The notes beneath the pieces are model-generated. The model had not been told where the DNA came from. It searched no databases and worked only from the letters and a program-made list of their open reading frames with translations. Positions 17,965-27,535 of a stretch of 52,644 nt of DNA are shown one piece after another; within the stretch, counting starts at the first letter, position 1; every line of letters begins with the position of its first letter. The position numbers and the translations under genes were made by a program. This stretch comes from Bacillota bacterium (GTDB lineage: Bacteria; Bacillota; Clostridia; Acetivibrionales; DSM-1351): the NCBI GenBank assembly GCA_023409265.1, contig JAEYHZ010000029.1, positions 1 to 52,644 of the forward strand, in the 5' to 3' direction.

Positions 17965-19281
17965 TTATAGGGTTGACGCAATATATTTTTTTTTTTGCCT
18001 GTTTTCAAAATAGTTACAAACTATTGTATCAACATCGTTGAGGTTTTTATTGTGCAAATATGCCCTGCTGCGACATCCTCCTTTGCATTTTGGAAGATAC
18101 ATACAGTCCCGATTTTTACAAAAGCTGTTTCTGAAACGGTTTAGCTTTTCTGAATATTGCCATATATGAGCAATGCTATGTGCCCTTACATTGCCAAGCT
18201 CAAATTCCTCACTTTCACGGGAGCTCAATGTGGGGCACAGACATATCTCACCGTTTGATCTTATGTATATCATTTTATGTCCTACTCCACAGCTTGGTTC
18301 ATTGAAATTCTGCTCCATCTCGTTGATACCTTCTCCGAACGGTAGGTCTAGAAAATCGCCTATAGAGTAATCCATAGTGTTGACTATTACATCCATATCA
18401 ACACTATCATCTTCAAAGCATTTACCCCTGCCTACGTAGAGAATAGGGGCAACTCTACATTCCACTCCCAGAGTATTCCTGCAAAAATCTATTATTTTCT
18501 TTATATACTGAGAATTGTTTTTATTTAAAGTAATATTCATTACTGGTCTTATGCCCAGCTTTTTTAACTGCATAACTCCATCTACTATTCTGTCAAAAGA
18601 CCCCGGCATCCCTCTGAATTCGTCATGACTTTTTGGATCCATATCATCCAAACTGATAAAAACGATTTTTATATTGCCTAGGCTGGCCAGATAATTGCAT
18701 ATTTCTTCAGTTAAGGCATATCCATTAGTGAAAATGTTAGTTATCATAAAGTTATCTGATGCAAACCGCAAGATCTCCTTTATATCATTCCTTACGAAAA
18801 CCTCTCCCCCTGTAAAATCTATACGGAAAACTCCCATGTCGTCTGCCTGCCGAATGATATCCTTTATCTCATCCAGCGTCAATTCCATTTTTGTGTCTAT
18901 GTTCTTACCAGCTGACATATAACAGTGCTTGCAGTAAAAATTGCACTTCGCAGTTACTTCCATAAAAATTCTTTCCAAATTGGGTTTAGTATCGTTTCTC
19001 TTGATCCTTATTTCAGCATTTTCGATTTTTTCAAATGTCAGTATCCCTTGGCTTACTGCCTTTTTTAAAAATGTATTCAACTCGCAGATATTTGCCTCTG
19101 AGTGTATATTCAAGGCCTCTGCCAGTTCTTTAGCCGTCATGCCCTTACGCAAAAGCCTGAATATACTGCTCCCCGTTTCATTCAGACTAAAGCTGTGGTA
19201 AGGCTGTAAACTAATTAATTTATTATAAGGATGATCCACTAGTATAAATCTTCCATTAGGGTAATATTCAATTTCACTCAA
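17965..19281 (-). CDS. PqqD-domain radical SAM/SPASM peptide maturase
   Basis: The N-terminal about 90 residues follow the PqqD plan (FSLNETGSSIFRLLRKG, TAKELAEALN, LNTFLKKAVSQGILTFE). The radical SAM core has CNFYCKHC near residue 112 and FTGGEVFVR. The SPASM end holds NGEICLCPTLSS and CMYLPKCKGGCRS, ligands for two auxiliary clusters. This is the architecture of fused RRE-radical SAM peptide maturases such as those forming thioether or C-C crosslinks. The frame opens at a TTG at 19305, but AAGGAGG lies 8 nt before a second TTG at 19281, which I take as the start (438 residues). It is the strongest single indication that a peptide is modified here. Confidence 0.9.
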   Translation of the reverse strand: MSEIEYYPNGRFILVDHPYNKLISLQPYHSFSLNETGSSIFRLLRKGMTAKELAEALNIHSEANICELNTFLKKAVSQGILTFEKIENAEIRIKRNDTKPNLERIFMEVTAKCNFYCKHCYMSAGKNIDTKMELTLDEIKDIIRQADDMGVFRIDFTGGEVFVRNDIKEILRFASDNFMITNIFTNGYALTEEICNYLASLGNIKIVFISLDDMDPKSHDEFRGMPGSFDRIVDGVMQLKKLGIRPVMNITLNKNNSQYIKKIIDFCRNTLGVECRVAPILYVGRGKCFEDDSVDMDVIVNTMDYSIGDFLDLPFGEGINEMEQNFNEPSCGVGHKMIYIRSNGEICLCPTLSSRESEEFELGNVRAHSIAHIWQYSEKLNRFRNSFCKNRDCMYLPKCKGGCRSRAYLHNKNLNDVDTIVCNYFENRQKKKYIASTL

Positions 19282-19319
19282 TACTGCTGCCTCCTTTACA
19301 ATCAAGTTAACGAATAAGG

Positions 19320-20279
19320 TTATATGTTGACAGCCTCGCTGTGCTTTACTATTTCCTCCGCTGTATCTGAAAGCAACTGGAGCACGTCAAAATACTCCAT
19401 TGCAGACGCTTTTTCAAAAGATTTTTTAATCAGATTTTTACGCCTTTCAAAGCTATCATCAGTAGCAATAGGATAGGTGTCCAATGTTGACAGTGTCCAG
19501 TAATCCTTATGTTCATTTACATAGCAGGACAGAATCCTCCCGTCAGGCAATACCCAGGGCGTAACCATCATATTAAAATTAGGATAAAAGACCTTCATTT
19601 CATCCAGGCTTATGATATTCGTAACGATTCTGGTATGAAAGTGATTGTATGATTCCATGAAAACCTGTGCAGTTTCCTTCAGCTTTTCATAATCATCTAA
19701 CATCAGTTCAGTCTTGCTTGTTCCTCTTCCCATCTTGCTGACATGACCTAACTTTATCATTATGGGCTCACATATACTAGAAATAGAATTCAGCCAATTT
19801 ATCTTATCGAAATTGTAAGGAGTAACCATACATTGCAAAGCTATATGGGCTCCATATAATTTCAGATATTCCAAAGACTGCAGAGTTCTTTGATAGCTTC
19901 CCTTTACGCCGCGGTACAGGTCATGATGTTCCTCCGGTCCATCTAGACTAATATTAATCAAGTTAACATTTTTGCTTATAAAATCAGCCAGTTCCTCATC
20001 AATCAGGGTTCCGTTCGAAAACAAATCAACCAGCAGACCGCATTCCTTCGCATATGTTATAACTGACTTTAGTTCCTTTACCAGACAGATTTCTCCTCCG
20101 GTTAAAAGGATTCTTCTACCACCATTCTTTCTAAAAACCCTAATGAATCTGTACAGCTTATCCAGGTTAATCGTCTGCGCATCGGGATTGGTAGTGGCAC
20201 ATGCATAGCAATATGCACAGGACAAATTACAGTTTTTCGTAAGCTCTATAGAGATTGTTTCAAAACTCAACATCTTCAT
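19320..20279 (-). CDS. Radical SAM enzyme, compact
   Basis: CNLSCAYC is at residues 17-24 when the ATG at 20279 is used; AGGA 8 nt upstream favours it over the ATG at 20297. LTGGEICLV and ISLDGPEEHHDLYRG are the standard radical SAM motifs. The C-terminal part has VLPDGRILSCYVNE, a reduced SPASM-like segment with a single evident cysteine, so at most one auxiliary cluster is expected. The 319-residue length is short for a SPASM enzyme. It lies between the degenerate radical SAM-like gene and the PqqD-fused maturase and may act in series with them. Confidence 0.87.
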   Translation of the reverse strand: MKMLSFETISIELTKNCNLSCAYCYACATTNPDAQTINLDKLYRFIRVFRKNGGRRILLTGGEICLVKELKSVITYAKECGLLVDLFSNGTLIDEELADFISKNVNLINISLDGPEEHHDLYRGVKGSYQRTLQSLEYLKLYGAHIALQCMVTPYNFDKINWLNSISSICEPIMIKLGHVSKMGRGTSKTELMLDDYEKLKETAQVFMESYNHFHTRIVTNIISLDEMKVFYPNFNMMVTPWVLPDGRILSCYVNEHKDYWTLSTLDTYPIATDDSFERRKNLIKKSFEKASAMEYFDVLQLLSDTAEEIVKHSEAVNI

Positions 20280-20304
20280 AGTATTCATCCTATTCATTCA
20301 CAAA

Positions 20305-21255
20305 TTATGACATATACATATAGAGATCTGACATATGTATCACCCTGTAGGGACATACCTGAACCCATTTTGTATAAACCTTTTTGGCAAGAGCCAAAAA
20401 GTTCTGATGTCTGCCGCTGTTCTTGTACTCTTCCATAATAGCGATAAAATCCCCTTCAAGTATATTTCCGATATAATATTCGGGTTTTATGCTTATATTC
20501 TCCGGCATGATATTTCCGGTTTCATTGATATACAGTCTTCTTGGCAAATTATTCTTTACAGAATGGCATGTATTGTGGCTGCATACATATCCGTTACATG
20601 GATGCTCTGTAAGCAGTCTTGTAGGCAATATTCCGTAATCCATCAGTATTTTCTTATCGGGCTTTTCCCTTATGAGGTCAATGATACTACAATATAGCGA
20701 GTCGAGGTTTTCCCACGTAATAGTACCATTATTATTGCCATTCATCTCAAGACGTGCAGCTATGATAAGTGTATTCGAATTGGTATCTGTAATAACTTTT
20801 ATTTTTTCCAAGAGATATCGGTAGTTATCATTATCAGCTCTCAATATGACTGGTATTTTCATCGGAAGTTTACCTATATGTTCTACAACTTCAGCAGCAC
20901 CATGGTAACAGCAGCTTAATGAATTTCTCCCTATAGGCCTGTCCTTAGCTTCCAAAAAGCTTTGTATACTTTTTAAATCCGTTCTTATATTGAAATTTAC
21001 ATCTGTGACTCCATCTGTTACCTTTATGAATTCACTGACCACTCTTGCATCATTGGATTTTAATATTATATTATGTATACCTATTGATGCGATTTGTCGA
21101 ACAGCACTGCCTATAGCTGATAGTAATGGATATGGAATACCACTCTGCATATTTTCCAGATCAACTACAAGGACCGGCTGCTCCATTTGTAGGTATGTTA
21201 TATCTTTTTTATGTTTTTTTACATCATAGTCATGCTCAATTTTTTCGGTTATCAC
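20305..21255 (-). CDS. Degenerate radical SAM-like protein lacking the CX3CX2C motif
   Basis: The 316-residue protein has no CX3CX2C motif, but its C-terminal part reads RRLYINETGNIMPENISI and YYIGNILEGDF, which match the SPASM-linked phrase of radical SAM enzymes (yI..dG.vyPC...y.iGNi.e) with the ligand cysteine replaced. Upstream is CNGYVCSHNTCHS, a Cys/His group that might still bind a metal. The N-terminal part alternates strands and helices like a partial TIM barrel (VLVVDLENMQ, IHNIILKSND, IPVILRADND). The GTG start has AAGGAAG upstream and overlaps the previous stop by 4 nt. It may be a non-catalytic partner or scaffold. The relationship is inferred by eye. Confidence 0.5.
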   Translation of the reverse strand: MITEKIEHDYDVKKHKKDITYLQMEQPVLVVDLENMQSGIPYPLLSAIGSAVRQIASIGIHNIILKSNDARVVSEFIKVTDGVTDVNFNIRTDLKSIQSFLEAKDRPIGRNSLSCCYHGAAEVVEHIGKLPMKIPVILRADNDNYRYLLEKIKVITDTNSNTLIIAARLEMNGNNNGTITWENLDSLYCSIIDLIREKPDKKILMDYGILPTRLLTEHPCNGYVCSHNTCHSVKNNLPRRLYINETGNIMPENISIKPEYYIGNILEGDFIAIMEEYKNSGRHQNFLALAKKVYTKWVQVCPYRVIHMSDLYMYMS

Positions 21256-22799
21256 AATTTCACTTCCTTTTTGAGTTTAGATATTCGCCTTTCCCAATAA
21301 TCATCAAATTTCCTGAGCTCCGCTTCTATCATTGCATTACACTGGTTTTCCCTAATGTCGGAGCCACAGTTTTGCTCTACAAAGGCAATAATACTTTTCA
21401 AAATAGAAAAGGACAACATCCTCAGCGCATTTTGATAGCTTCTGTATGTGTATCTGATAGTTTCATCTACATCCCTTTGGCTGTCCACGCTTTCATGATA
21501 TTTCCTTGTTATGCTCTTTTGGAGTTGTTCAGCACCATTTATAAAGAATTGAACCTCTCTGTTATAATATGTGGCGGGTATTTCGCTCCCTGCTCTGTCA
21601 GCCATATTCATGAAGCTTGTATAACTTATGTAATCCTCAGTACCTCCATGTAAATGCAGCTGATGAAATATAGAGCCAACTCCTACCACCCCCATGACCT
21701 TATAAAGCCTATGCGTAGTAAAAAAGTCCAAGGATACCTTGATATCTTCAAGGGTACTATCCGGCACAGCCAGTATAGAGCCTACTTTGTAGTCCAGTCC
21801 AAGTGTATTTAGTATATCCAGCGCATTTTTGATCTCGTATATGCTTTGACCCTTTCTCAATCTGTCAAGAGTCTTCTGACAGCCGGATTCTATACCCAAA
21901 AATACTCTGACCAGTCCAGCTTTTTTAAGGGCCGCAAAGGTTTCGTACTGAACATTCTCTATACGGCAGTCAATAATAAATTGAATACTAATTCCCGAAT
22001 CAATAATTTCACTTGCGAATTCCATTGCTCGCTCCTGCCCGTATTTCCCAGGTCCGATGAACTCTGTATCGAGAAAATGGAATTTGTTTATATTCATCCC
22101 ATACAAAGTCAGTATCTCCTGTACTACATTGTGTATGATCCTATCAAACCAGCCTTTTTTTAAGTACAGTGCTGATGTAGATCCAACAGTGCAAAATGTG
22201 CATTTTTTATACCAGCAGCCCCTGCTGGCAATTATATATGCCATTGACGCATCTTCCTTTGAAATATAATCCTCCGGATTCTGAACATCAAATATGGCAT
22301 CCAGATCACAGGTATCCGGCCTAGTGAAACATATGCCACTATCCATTTTGTAGGCTACACCTTCAAGTTTGCTTACTGATATACCATTACTCAGCTGCAG
22401 CAACAGATTGTAGATAACATGCTCATCATTTACCGGAACTACATAATCTAAAAATTCCATCCTCTCAAACGCGAGACGATAATCCAAAGCACCTACACCA
22501 CAGCAGATTACAATCGGTTTCTTGTCATTGACATGCTCAAATTGCCTGTAAAAAGCTAAATCCTCAAGACGAAATATAGCAGAAATAATAACTATATCCG
22601 GTGAGAACTGCTTATATCTGGAAGCTTCAATTTCATAGTTGGCAGACTCCATATAGAGAAAATCAAATATTTTCACCATATAACCATTGTCTCTCAAATA
22701 TCTGGACAATATATTAAAATTGGACAGGTGAACGCTATCTTTAATATTTTTAAAACGGAATTCTGAATTGCTAAGCGGAATCATACATGCGATTTTTAT
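21252..22799 (-). CDS. B12-binding-type radical SAM enzyme with CX4CX2C motif
   Basis: Begins KIACMIPLSN with an N-terminal cobalamin-domain pattern (ILSRYLRDNGYMVKIFDF, PDIVIISAIF, PIVICCGVGALDY). The core motif is GCWYKKCTFC, CX4CX2C, one residue longer than the standard. Then come FHFLDTEFIGPG and VFLGIESGCQKTLDRLRKG. The only ordinary start in frame is a TTG at 22817 with no ribosome binding site; GGAGG lies after it, and an ATA at 22799 or an ATT at 22802 falls 7 or 4 nt after GGAGG. I mark 22799 because it gives the family-like N-terminus. C-terminal 120 residues are helical. Likely a C-methyltransferase or similar peptide modifier. Confidence 0.82.
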   Translation of the reverse strand: MKIACMIPLSNSEFRFKNIKDSVHLSNFNILSRYLRDNGYMVKIFDFLYMESANYEIEASRYKQFSPDIVIISAIFRLEDLAFYRQFEHVNDKKPIVICCGVGALDYRLAFERMEFLDYVVPVNDEHVIYNLLLQLSNGISVSKLEGVAYKMDSGICFTRPDTCDLDAIFDVQNPEDYISKEDASMAYIIASRGCWYKKCTFCTVGSTSALYLKKGWFDRIIHNVVQEILTLYGMNINKFHFLDTEFIGPGKYGQERAMEFASEIIDSGISIQFIIDCRIENVQYETFAALKKAGLVRVFLGIESGCQKTLDRLRKGQSIYEIKNALDILNTLGLDYKVGSILAVPDSTLEDIKVSLDFFTTHRLYKVMGVVGVGSIFHQLHLHGGTEDYISYTSFMNMADRAGSEIPATYYNREVQFFINGAEQLQKSITRKYHESVDSQRDVDETIRYTYRSYQNALRMLSFSILKSIIAFVEQNCGSDIRENQCNAMIEAELRKFDDYWERRISKLKKEVKL

Positions 22800-22853
22800 A
22801 ATAACACCTCCAGTCAACTCAAAAAAATTCTTTTTGTGACAATTCGCTTCAGG

Positions 22854-23777
22854 CTAAATCTGCATAACTTCTTTATTAAAAAAGCTATATAAATTATTAA
22901 TACTTTTTCCGTTCAAATCCGGTTCCCACGTAATTCCATATGATAACCCCAGATCTTTGCATATATTCATCTGCCTCATGAATATATTTTCCCTGTAATC
23001 AATTGCAGCATGCCACCTATTGTTAATCCTGTCAGCATACAGTTCCTTATATTTGTGATACAGTCCGGCCTGTATTTGTTCCAGATAATCCTTTTCACGA
23101 TCCAAGGCATCGTCTACAAGGTCAGCGACACTGCTCATAATATAGGATACATTCATTGTCTTTAATTTTTTTACCAGCTCCTCAAAGTCACCCAAATCAT
23201 CTGTAATATACGGATATATAGGGTCGATTCTTGCGATTACCGGTATATTATGCCTGACCAGCTGATTTATTGTTTCAAACAGTTGAGACAGTGATGCCCC
23301 ATCTCTTACAACTAACTTGTGTTTATCTTGATTTATAGTCGGGATGGAAACCTGCACAAAAGAATTCTTCATATTTTCAATCAGCTTTGTAATACTTAAG
23401 GGTAAGCAGCCTTTAGTACAGATTGCCACAGGCACATTTTTCTCACTGCAATACTGTATAACAGCCTCACTTAATCCGAACTGCTCCTCTGCCGGCTGGA
23501 ATGGGTCGGCCACCGGCGAAAGATGGACAATTTTATGTGGATTTTTATTTATGGAGATAAAGGAAGCCACATGATCAACAATGTTTTGAATTACATAAAT
23601 AGTCCCATTGTTTCTATAATTGTCAAATGCCTTTCTTTTTAAAAAACCGTCATTTGCCGGGCAAAAAAGGCAATTATGCGAACAGCCATGATATGGATTG
23701 ACCAGTATCTTCTGGTTATCGTTTTCACTCAGCTGCTTTACTTCCGGGGAAATCTTTTTAAATTCAATCCGTTTCAT
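22854..23777 (-). CDS. Radical SAM protein of the SplB-like type
   Basis: The 307-residue protein has an early motif NPYHGCSHNCLFCPA (Cys32, 36, 39) and then HLSPVADPFQPAEEQFGLS and VAICTKGCLP, the pattern of the SplB/Rv2578c-type radical SAM family, where the motif typically follows NPY.GCsh.C.YC. There is no SPASM or B12-binding region. Its ATG overlaps the stop of the next maturase gene (ATGA), so translation is coupled. Substrates of this family are mostly unknown apart from the spore photoproduct lyases; here a peptide or small-molecule step is likely. Confidence 0.85.
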   Translation of the reverse strand: MKRIEFKKISPEVKQLSENDNQKILVNPYHGCSHNCLFCPANDGFLKRKAFDNYRNNGTIYVIQNIVDHVASFISINKNPHKIVHLSPVADPFQPAEEQFGLSEAVIQYCSEKNVPVAICTKGCLPLSITKLIENMKNSFVQVSIPTINQDKHKLVVRDGASLSQLFETINQLVRHNIPVIARIDPIYPYITDDLGDFEELVKKLKTMNVSYIMSSVADLVDDALDREKDYLEQIQAGLYHKYKELYADRINNRWHAAIDYRENIFMRQMNICKDLGLSYGITWEPDLNGKSINNLYSFFNKEVMQI

Positions 23778-25258
23778 AATACACCTCTTTTTTCAATCAA
23801 TTCTTTCCATTCATCTATAAAAGGCCATTTGCAATTATTATACAATGTACTGAGTACTTTCAGACTCTCGGCAAACCTGGTCCTAAGTAAAGAGCAGCTT
23901 TCTTTTGAGACACACGTACTGTCGGTGTTGATTATCAGCTGTTTGTACGGGCAAGGACCCTCACATATATTCACTAGGCTGCAGCTTCTGCATTTCCCAT
24001 AGGCTTGCTTGCTTAAATCTGTGACTCCATTGTCGGTTGACATATTTTTCTGAACCAGTCCATTAGCACAGATATTGCCGAATCTGAAGTCCAGCTTCCC
24101 TACAAAGAAATGGCATGGATAAATATCACCTAATGAATCAACGGCCAGATAATTCCTGCCTGCGGGACATTGTCCTACATATGCAGTTTCTGCATCCTTA
24201 CGATTCATAATTATTTGGGATATATTTTCCGATAAAAGGTTTATATTAAGACTTTGTCTTCTTCTCATTTGAATAATGAAGTAATTGGACAATTCACGTA
24301 TCTCATTTCTAAGTCCTGCCAGCAACTGATTGGCAGCTGGTATCGACTCATGGTCCTTGCAATACGAGACATCGAATACAATGTTTTTGAAGCCCAGTCG
24401 GCGGAAGTATTCCGCCTTGTCCACTATATCCGGCTTTGTCTGTGCCAATGTTGCACGGATCACGATACGGTTTTCCGGAATACTTTGTATGAGTTTTAGC
24501 TTACTCTCTATCACCTCTGATAGCTTTGCTCCGTTCTTCAACCTACGGTTGAAATCATTGATCTCCGGTGGTCCGTCAAGACTCAGCAGCAAACGGACTC
24601 TATCATCCCTTTTGATTAAATCTATAAATTGTTGATCTATCAATGTTCCATTTGTAAATATATCAATAATGATTTCAATACCTTTATCCTGCTCCAACCT
24701 TCGGCAGTAGTCTATGGCAAAGTAAACTATATCCTTTCTCAGTAAAGGTTCACCGCCAAACAGGACAATATTTAGCTTGCCTTTTTTAGGTATTGCGGCA
24801 GTAGCTGTATCTATAGTAGTTTTCAAGGTTTCCGTGGTTATATCCCTGTTTTCAGTTCCATAGGCACCTTCTCCCGCAAAGCAGTATCGGCAGGAGAGGT
24901 TGCATTTGCCACAAATATTTATATTGAGTGAATTCAATTTATTGCTGTTATCTATTTCCTCACGGTTGAGCTTTTCAAATGCCCCAACCTCTACAAGCTT
25001 CATCAACTCATCAGTTATCTCTCGAGATATCTGTGAATCCCAATCTACACCCTCTTCATTTTTAAGCAGGTCATAGCCCGATTGGTCTAATTCAAAGAAA
25101 ATACCACTATCCTTCGCGATAATGAAATGACGGCTACCTGCAGAATACAGATTTTCATATTCCAGGTGAGCTATAAAATCTTTTATATCTATTATTTCAG
25201 GCCTTTTCTTAATTCCATATACCAGCGGCTTCGTTATCGGAATAATATGTTTCAACAT
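23774..25258 (-). CDS. Radical SAM/SPASM peptide maturase
   Basis: CNLSCRYC is at residues 119-126 after a 100-residue N-terminal region with a PqqD-like end (ISREITDELMKLVEVGAFEKL). LFGGEPLLRKD and LLSLDGPPEINDFNRR follow. The C-terminal SPASM region has CPAGRNYLAVDSLGDIYPCH, FRFGNI and KCRSCSLVNICEGPCPY, giving the full set of auxiliary cluster cysteines. This is the classical anaerobic sulfatase-maturase/peptide-maturase plan. The ATG start has AGAGG upstream. It is a second candidate for crosslink formation beside the maturase at 17965-19281. Confidence 0.9.
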   Translation of the reverse strand: MLKHIIPITKPLVYGIKKRPEIIDIKDFIAHLEYENLYSAGSRHFIIAKDSGIFFELDQSGYDLLKNEEGVDWDSQISREITDELMKLVEVGAFEKLNREEIDNSNKLNSLNINICGKCNLSCRYCFAGEGAYGTENRDITTETLKTTIDTATAAIPKKGKLNIVLFGGEPLLRKDIVYFAIDYCRRLEQDKGIEIIIDIFTNGTLIDQQFIDLIKRDDRVRLLLSLDGPPEINDFNRRLKNGAKLSEVIESKLKLIQSIPENRIVIRATLAQTKPDIVDKAEYFRRLGFKNIVFDVSYCKDHESIPAANQLLAGLRNEIRELSNYFIIQMRRRQSLNINLLSENISQIIMNRKDAETAYVGQCPAGRNYLAVDSLGDIYPCHFFVGKLDFRFGNICANGLVQKNMSTDNGVTDLSKQAYGKCRSCSLVNICEGPCPYKQLIINTDSTCVSKESCSLLRTRFAESLKVLSTLYNNCKWPFIDEWKELIEKRGVL

Positions 25259-25275
25259 TTTTTGTCCTCTTCTTC

Positions 25276-26307
25276 TTATCTTGATTGCTCACTCAATGCG
25301 GACAACCATTCCTTCTGTACTTCTTCTAAAGGCGTGCCGATAATTGTTCTGAATACTTCCAGGCTACTGGTCCGATCATCCATTCGAGAAATTTTTTTAT
25401 AACATGTCTTTACCTGATCCAATCCAAAGTTTTTAATTAAGTAATAAACAAAGGAGGCTGATATATAGTACATATGTATATGATAATTCGCGCTTGAATA
25501 ATTTACTGTAAACAAATCTTCCAAAGAATAAGTCGAATATTTTTTCAAAAACATGCTTGCCAAAAGGTCAAAAGACTTCTTGTTGCTATCCTTAGTAAAT
25601 ACAAGGTCACTAGCCAAGGTTGCCATCCCTTCCAAGAATATAAATGGAGGCTCACCCAAATTGAAAAGCAAAACATGCGTATACTCATGAATATCTGGCC
25701 GGTACTTCCCGGCTTTATAGATTAATCCCATCATTATATCGTGATATGCAAAGGTGGACTTTTGTCCGGTCAAACTAAATAAATCATATAAGTCTCTGGC
25801 GAAAATTACATTGATTTTGTTGACGGGCTTTATGCCCAGATACGCTTCAACCGCGTTGAAGTCACTGACCAACCTATTGTATAATTGTTGCAGGTCCAAT
25901 TCCCGCCAATAAACTAGATACATGGTCTCAGAATCGTATACGGAATACCCTGCTAGGTCAACCTCTACAACCGCCAAACAGCCTTCAGTTATTTCAGCTT
26001 CTGTCGGCAGAGTAAAAATATACGGTAGCTTAAATTCATATCTTATGCTTATTGGTAGCTTGCTCTTAGTAAATACAGCCTGGATCTGACTCTGCAATAA
26101 AATTTCCTTCAGAACAGGCAGAGTAATTTTTTCAATATAAATAAAGCGAGTATTTAGGTTCAGCATCGTGAGATTCATTTGCAAACTGAAGTAGCCAGTC
26201 AGGCTTTCCTTATAACCCCAATTGAGCGTATTGGACAGATGCCCATTTTGCAATACCTGCGAAATGCTGCATTCATACTGATGCGGCCCTAGCTTTAACG
26301 TAATCAA
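25276..26307 (-). CDS. HEXXH zinc metalloprotease (gluzincin type), candidate leader peptidase
   Basis: The zinc site is IHEYTHVLLF with the third ligand in FLEGMATLAS (Glu 15 residues after the second His), typical of gluzincins and peptidase-MA-like domains. Using the TTG at 26307 the protein has 343 residues with His207, Glu208, His211 and Glu226. I prefer this start because AGAAGGAG lies 10 nt upstream and a longer frame would overlap the previous gene by 92 nt and add an unrelated basic stretch. The N-terminal 160 residues resemble the open beta domain of M1-like proteins. No secretion signal is seen, so it acts in the cytoplasm. It is the only protease of the island, so leader removal is its likely job. 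Confidence 0.8.
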   Translation of the reverse strand: MITLKLGPHQYECSISQVLQNGHLSNTLNWGYKESLTGYFSLQMNLTMLNLNTRFIYIEKITLPVLKEILLQSQIQAVFTKSKLPISIRYEFKLPYIFTLPTEAEITEGCLAVVEVDLAGYSVYDSETMYLVYWRELDLQQLYNRLVSDFNAVEAYLGIKPVNKINVIFARDLYDLFSLTGQKSTFAYHDIMMGLIYKAGKYRPDIHEYTHVLLFNLGEPPFIFLEGMATLASDLVFTKDSNKKSFDLLASMFLKKYSTYSLEDLFTVNYSSANYHIHMYYISASFVYYLIKNFGLDQVKTCYKKISRMDDRTSSLEVFRTIIGTPLEEVQKEWLSALSEQSR

Positions 26308-26308
26308 C

Positions 26309-27523
26309 TTAACTCTTCTCCTTCTGAAAATGGATAATCTTCGCTTGCTCAAGAGGTTCCAATATAGGAATAACATGGAAACCCCAAAGAATATCCGCAT
26401 TTATTACATTTTTAACCTTCTTTGAAAACTGTTTTCTAAAAGCTGGTAGGAGAAAGTCTAATCCACCTCTGAATGATAAATAAATATCTATTTGATAAAC
26501 CGACGTCTGCTTAATCTGAAAACGAAATACGCAGTTTTTCAAAATAAAGCTGATATCCTCAATAATATTACACAAGACAATAGAATGAATCCTTTCTCCG
26601 TTATACAACTCGATGAAATCTATCGATCTGCCTTTTGTAATTTCTATGATATCATTTGTGTTACCGCAGCTGCATTCGTTCCCGTTCCTCAAAACACCAA
26701 TGTCCCCTATTTTATATCGAATAAAGGGCATTGCTTTTGAAAATATGCTTGTCAGTACAATATCTCCCTCCTGACCATATCCGCATGTACTTCCATTTTT
26801 CATGATTTCAACTACTACATTTTTATCTATGCAGTGCATATGTCTCTGCTTGCAGGAAATGGCTATTCCTAATACTTCTGTGCTACTATAATTTAATATC
26901 ACCTGTGCATCTGTAAAGCTATTTACCACCTGAAGTTGATAGTTCATCAGAGGTTCACCAATAAACTCGATATTCCTGATGCTTTTAGGAAGCCTACGGG
27001 AGCACTTTTCATAAAAGGCAAGCAGCCGCATAAAGCTTCCAGTATATGCCATAACATATTCAGGTTTAAAATCCTCGATAAAGTCTACATTGCTCAAGAA
27101 CCAATCAATATCCATTTTTGATGTATTGATATTTAAAGTTATTCCGTTTCCGGATATATACGATGTTTCCGGCCTTTCATTGAAGAAATATAGGTTAAGA
27201 TTTTTTGTGCTTGTTTTGATACCATACTCGGAGGTCCTATAGCTCCACATATTTTTAAGCTGAGTATAATAATCCATTTGTGTCTTGACCACCTTCAGGG
27301 GCATCATGGTCGTACCGGAAGTGGAGGCATACTTTAGAGACTGCTTGTCCAAGCCCTCAGCCTGAAATTGTTCATGATTTTTGATATACATGTCCTTTAT
27401 TACTAATTGAAAGTCGTCCAGTTCCAGTTCTTCCGGTTTCTTACCCATACTTTGGAAATAGCTTTGATAATACGGGACATTTGTGCTTGTCCATACTAGA
27501 ATATCCTTTAAATCTCTTCTCAT
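26309..27523 (-). CDS. PaaK/CapK-like adenylate-forming enzyme
   Basis: The 404-residue protein resembles phenylacetate-CoA ligase-like enzymes: YASTSGTTMMPLKV (ATP loop), NYSSTEVLGIAI, IRYKIGDIGVL and a zinc-like CSCGNT. It activates a carboxylate with ATP to an acyl adenylate and then to a thioester or another acceptor. It lacks a carrier domain. The ATG start has AGGAG upstream and the gene ends 1 nt before the metalloprotease start, so they are coupled. Together with the next gene and the carrier protein it suggests acylation or activation of a peptide or fatty acid in the pathway. Confidence 0.85.
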   Translation of the reverse strand: MRRDLKDILVWTSTNVPYYQSYFQSMGKKPEELELDDFQLVIKDMYIKNHEQFQAEGLDKQSLKYASTSGTTMMPLKVVKTQMDYYTQLKNMWSYRTSEYGIKTSTKNLNLYFFNERPETSYISGNGITLNINTSKMDIDWFLSNVDFIEDFKPEYVMAYTGSFMRLLAFYEKCSRRLPKSIRNIEFIGEPLMNYQLQVVNSFTDAQVILNYSSTEVLGIAISCKQRHMHCIDKNVVVEIMKNGSTCGYGQEGDIVLTSIFSKAMPFIRYKIGDIGVLRNGNECSCGNTNDIIEITKGRSIDFIELYNGERIHSIVLCNIIEDISFILKNCVFRFQIKQTSVYQIDIYLSFRGGLDFLLPAFRKQFSKKVKNVINADILWGFHVIPILEPLEQAKIIHFQKEKS

Positions 27524-27535
27524 AGTTCCAAACTC

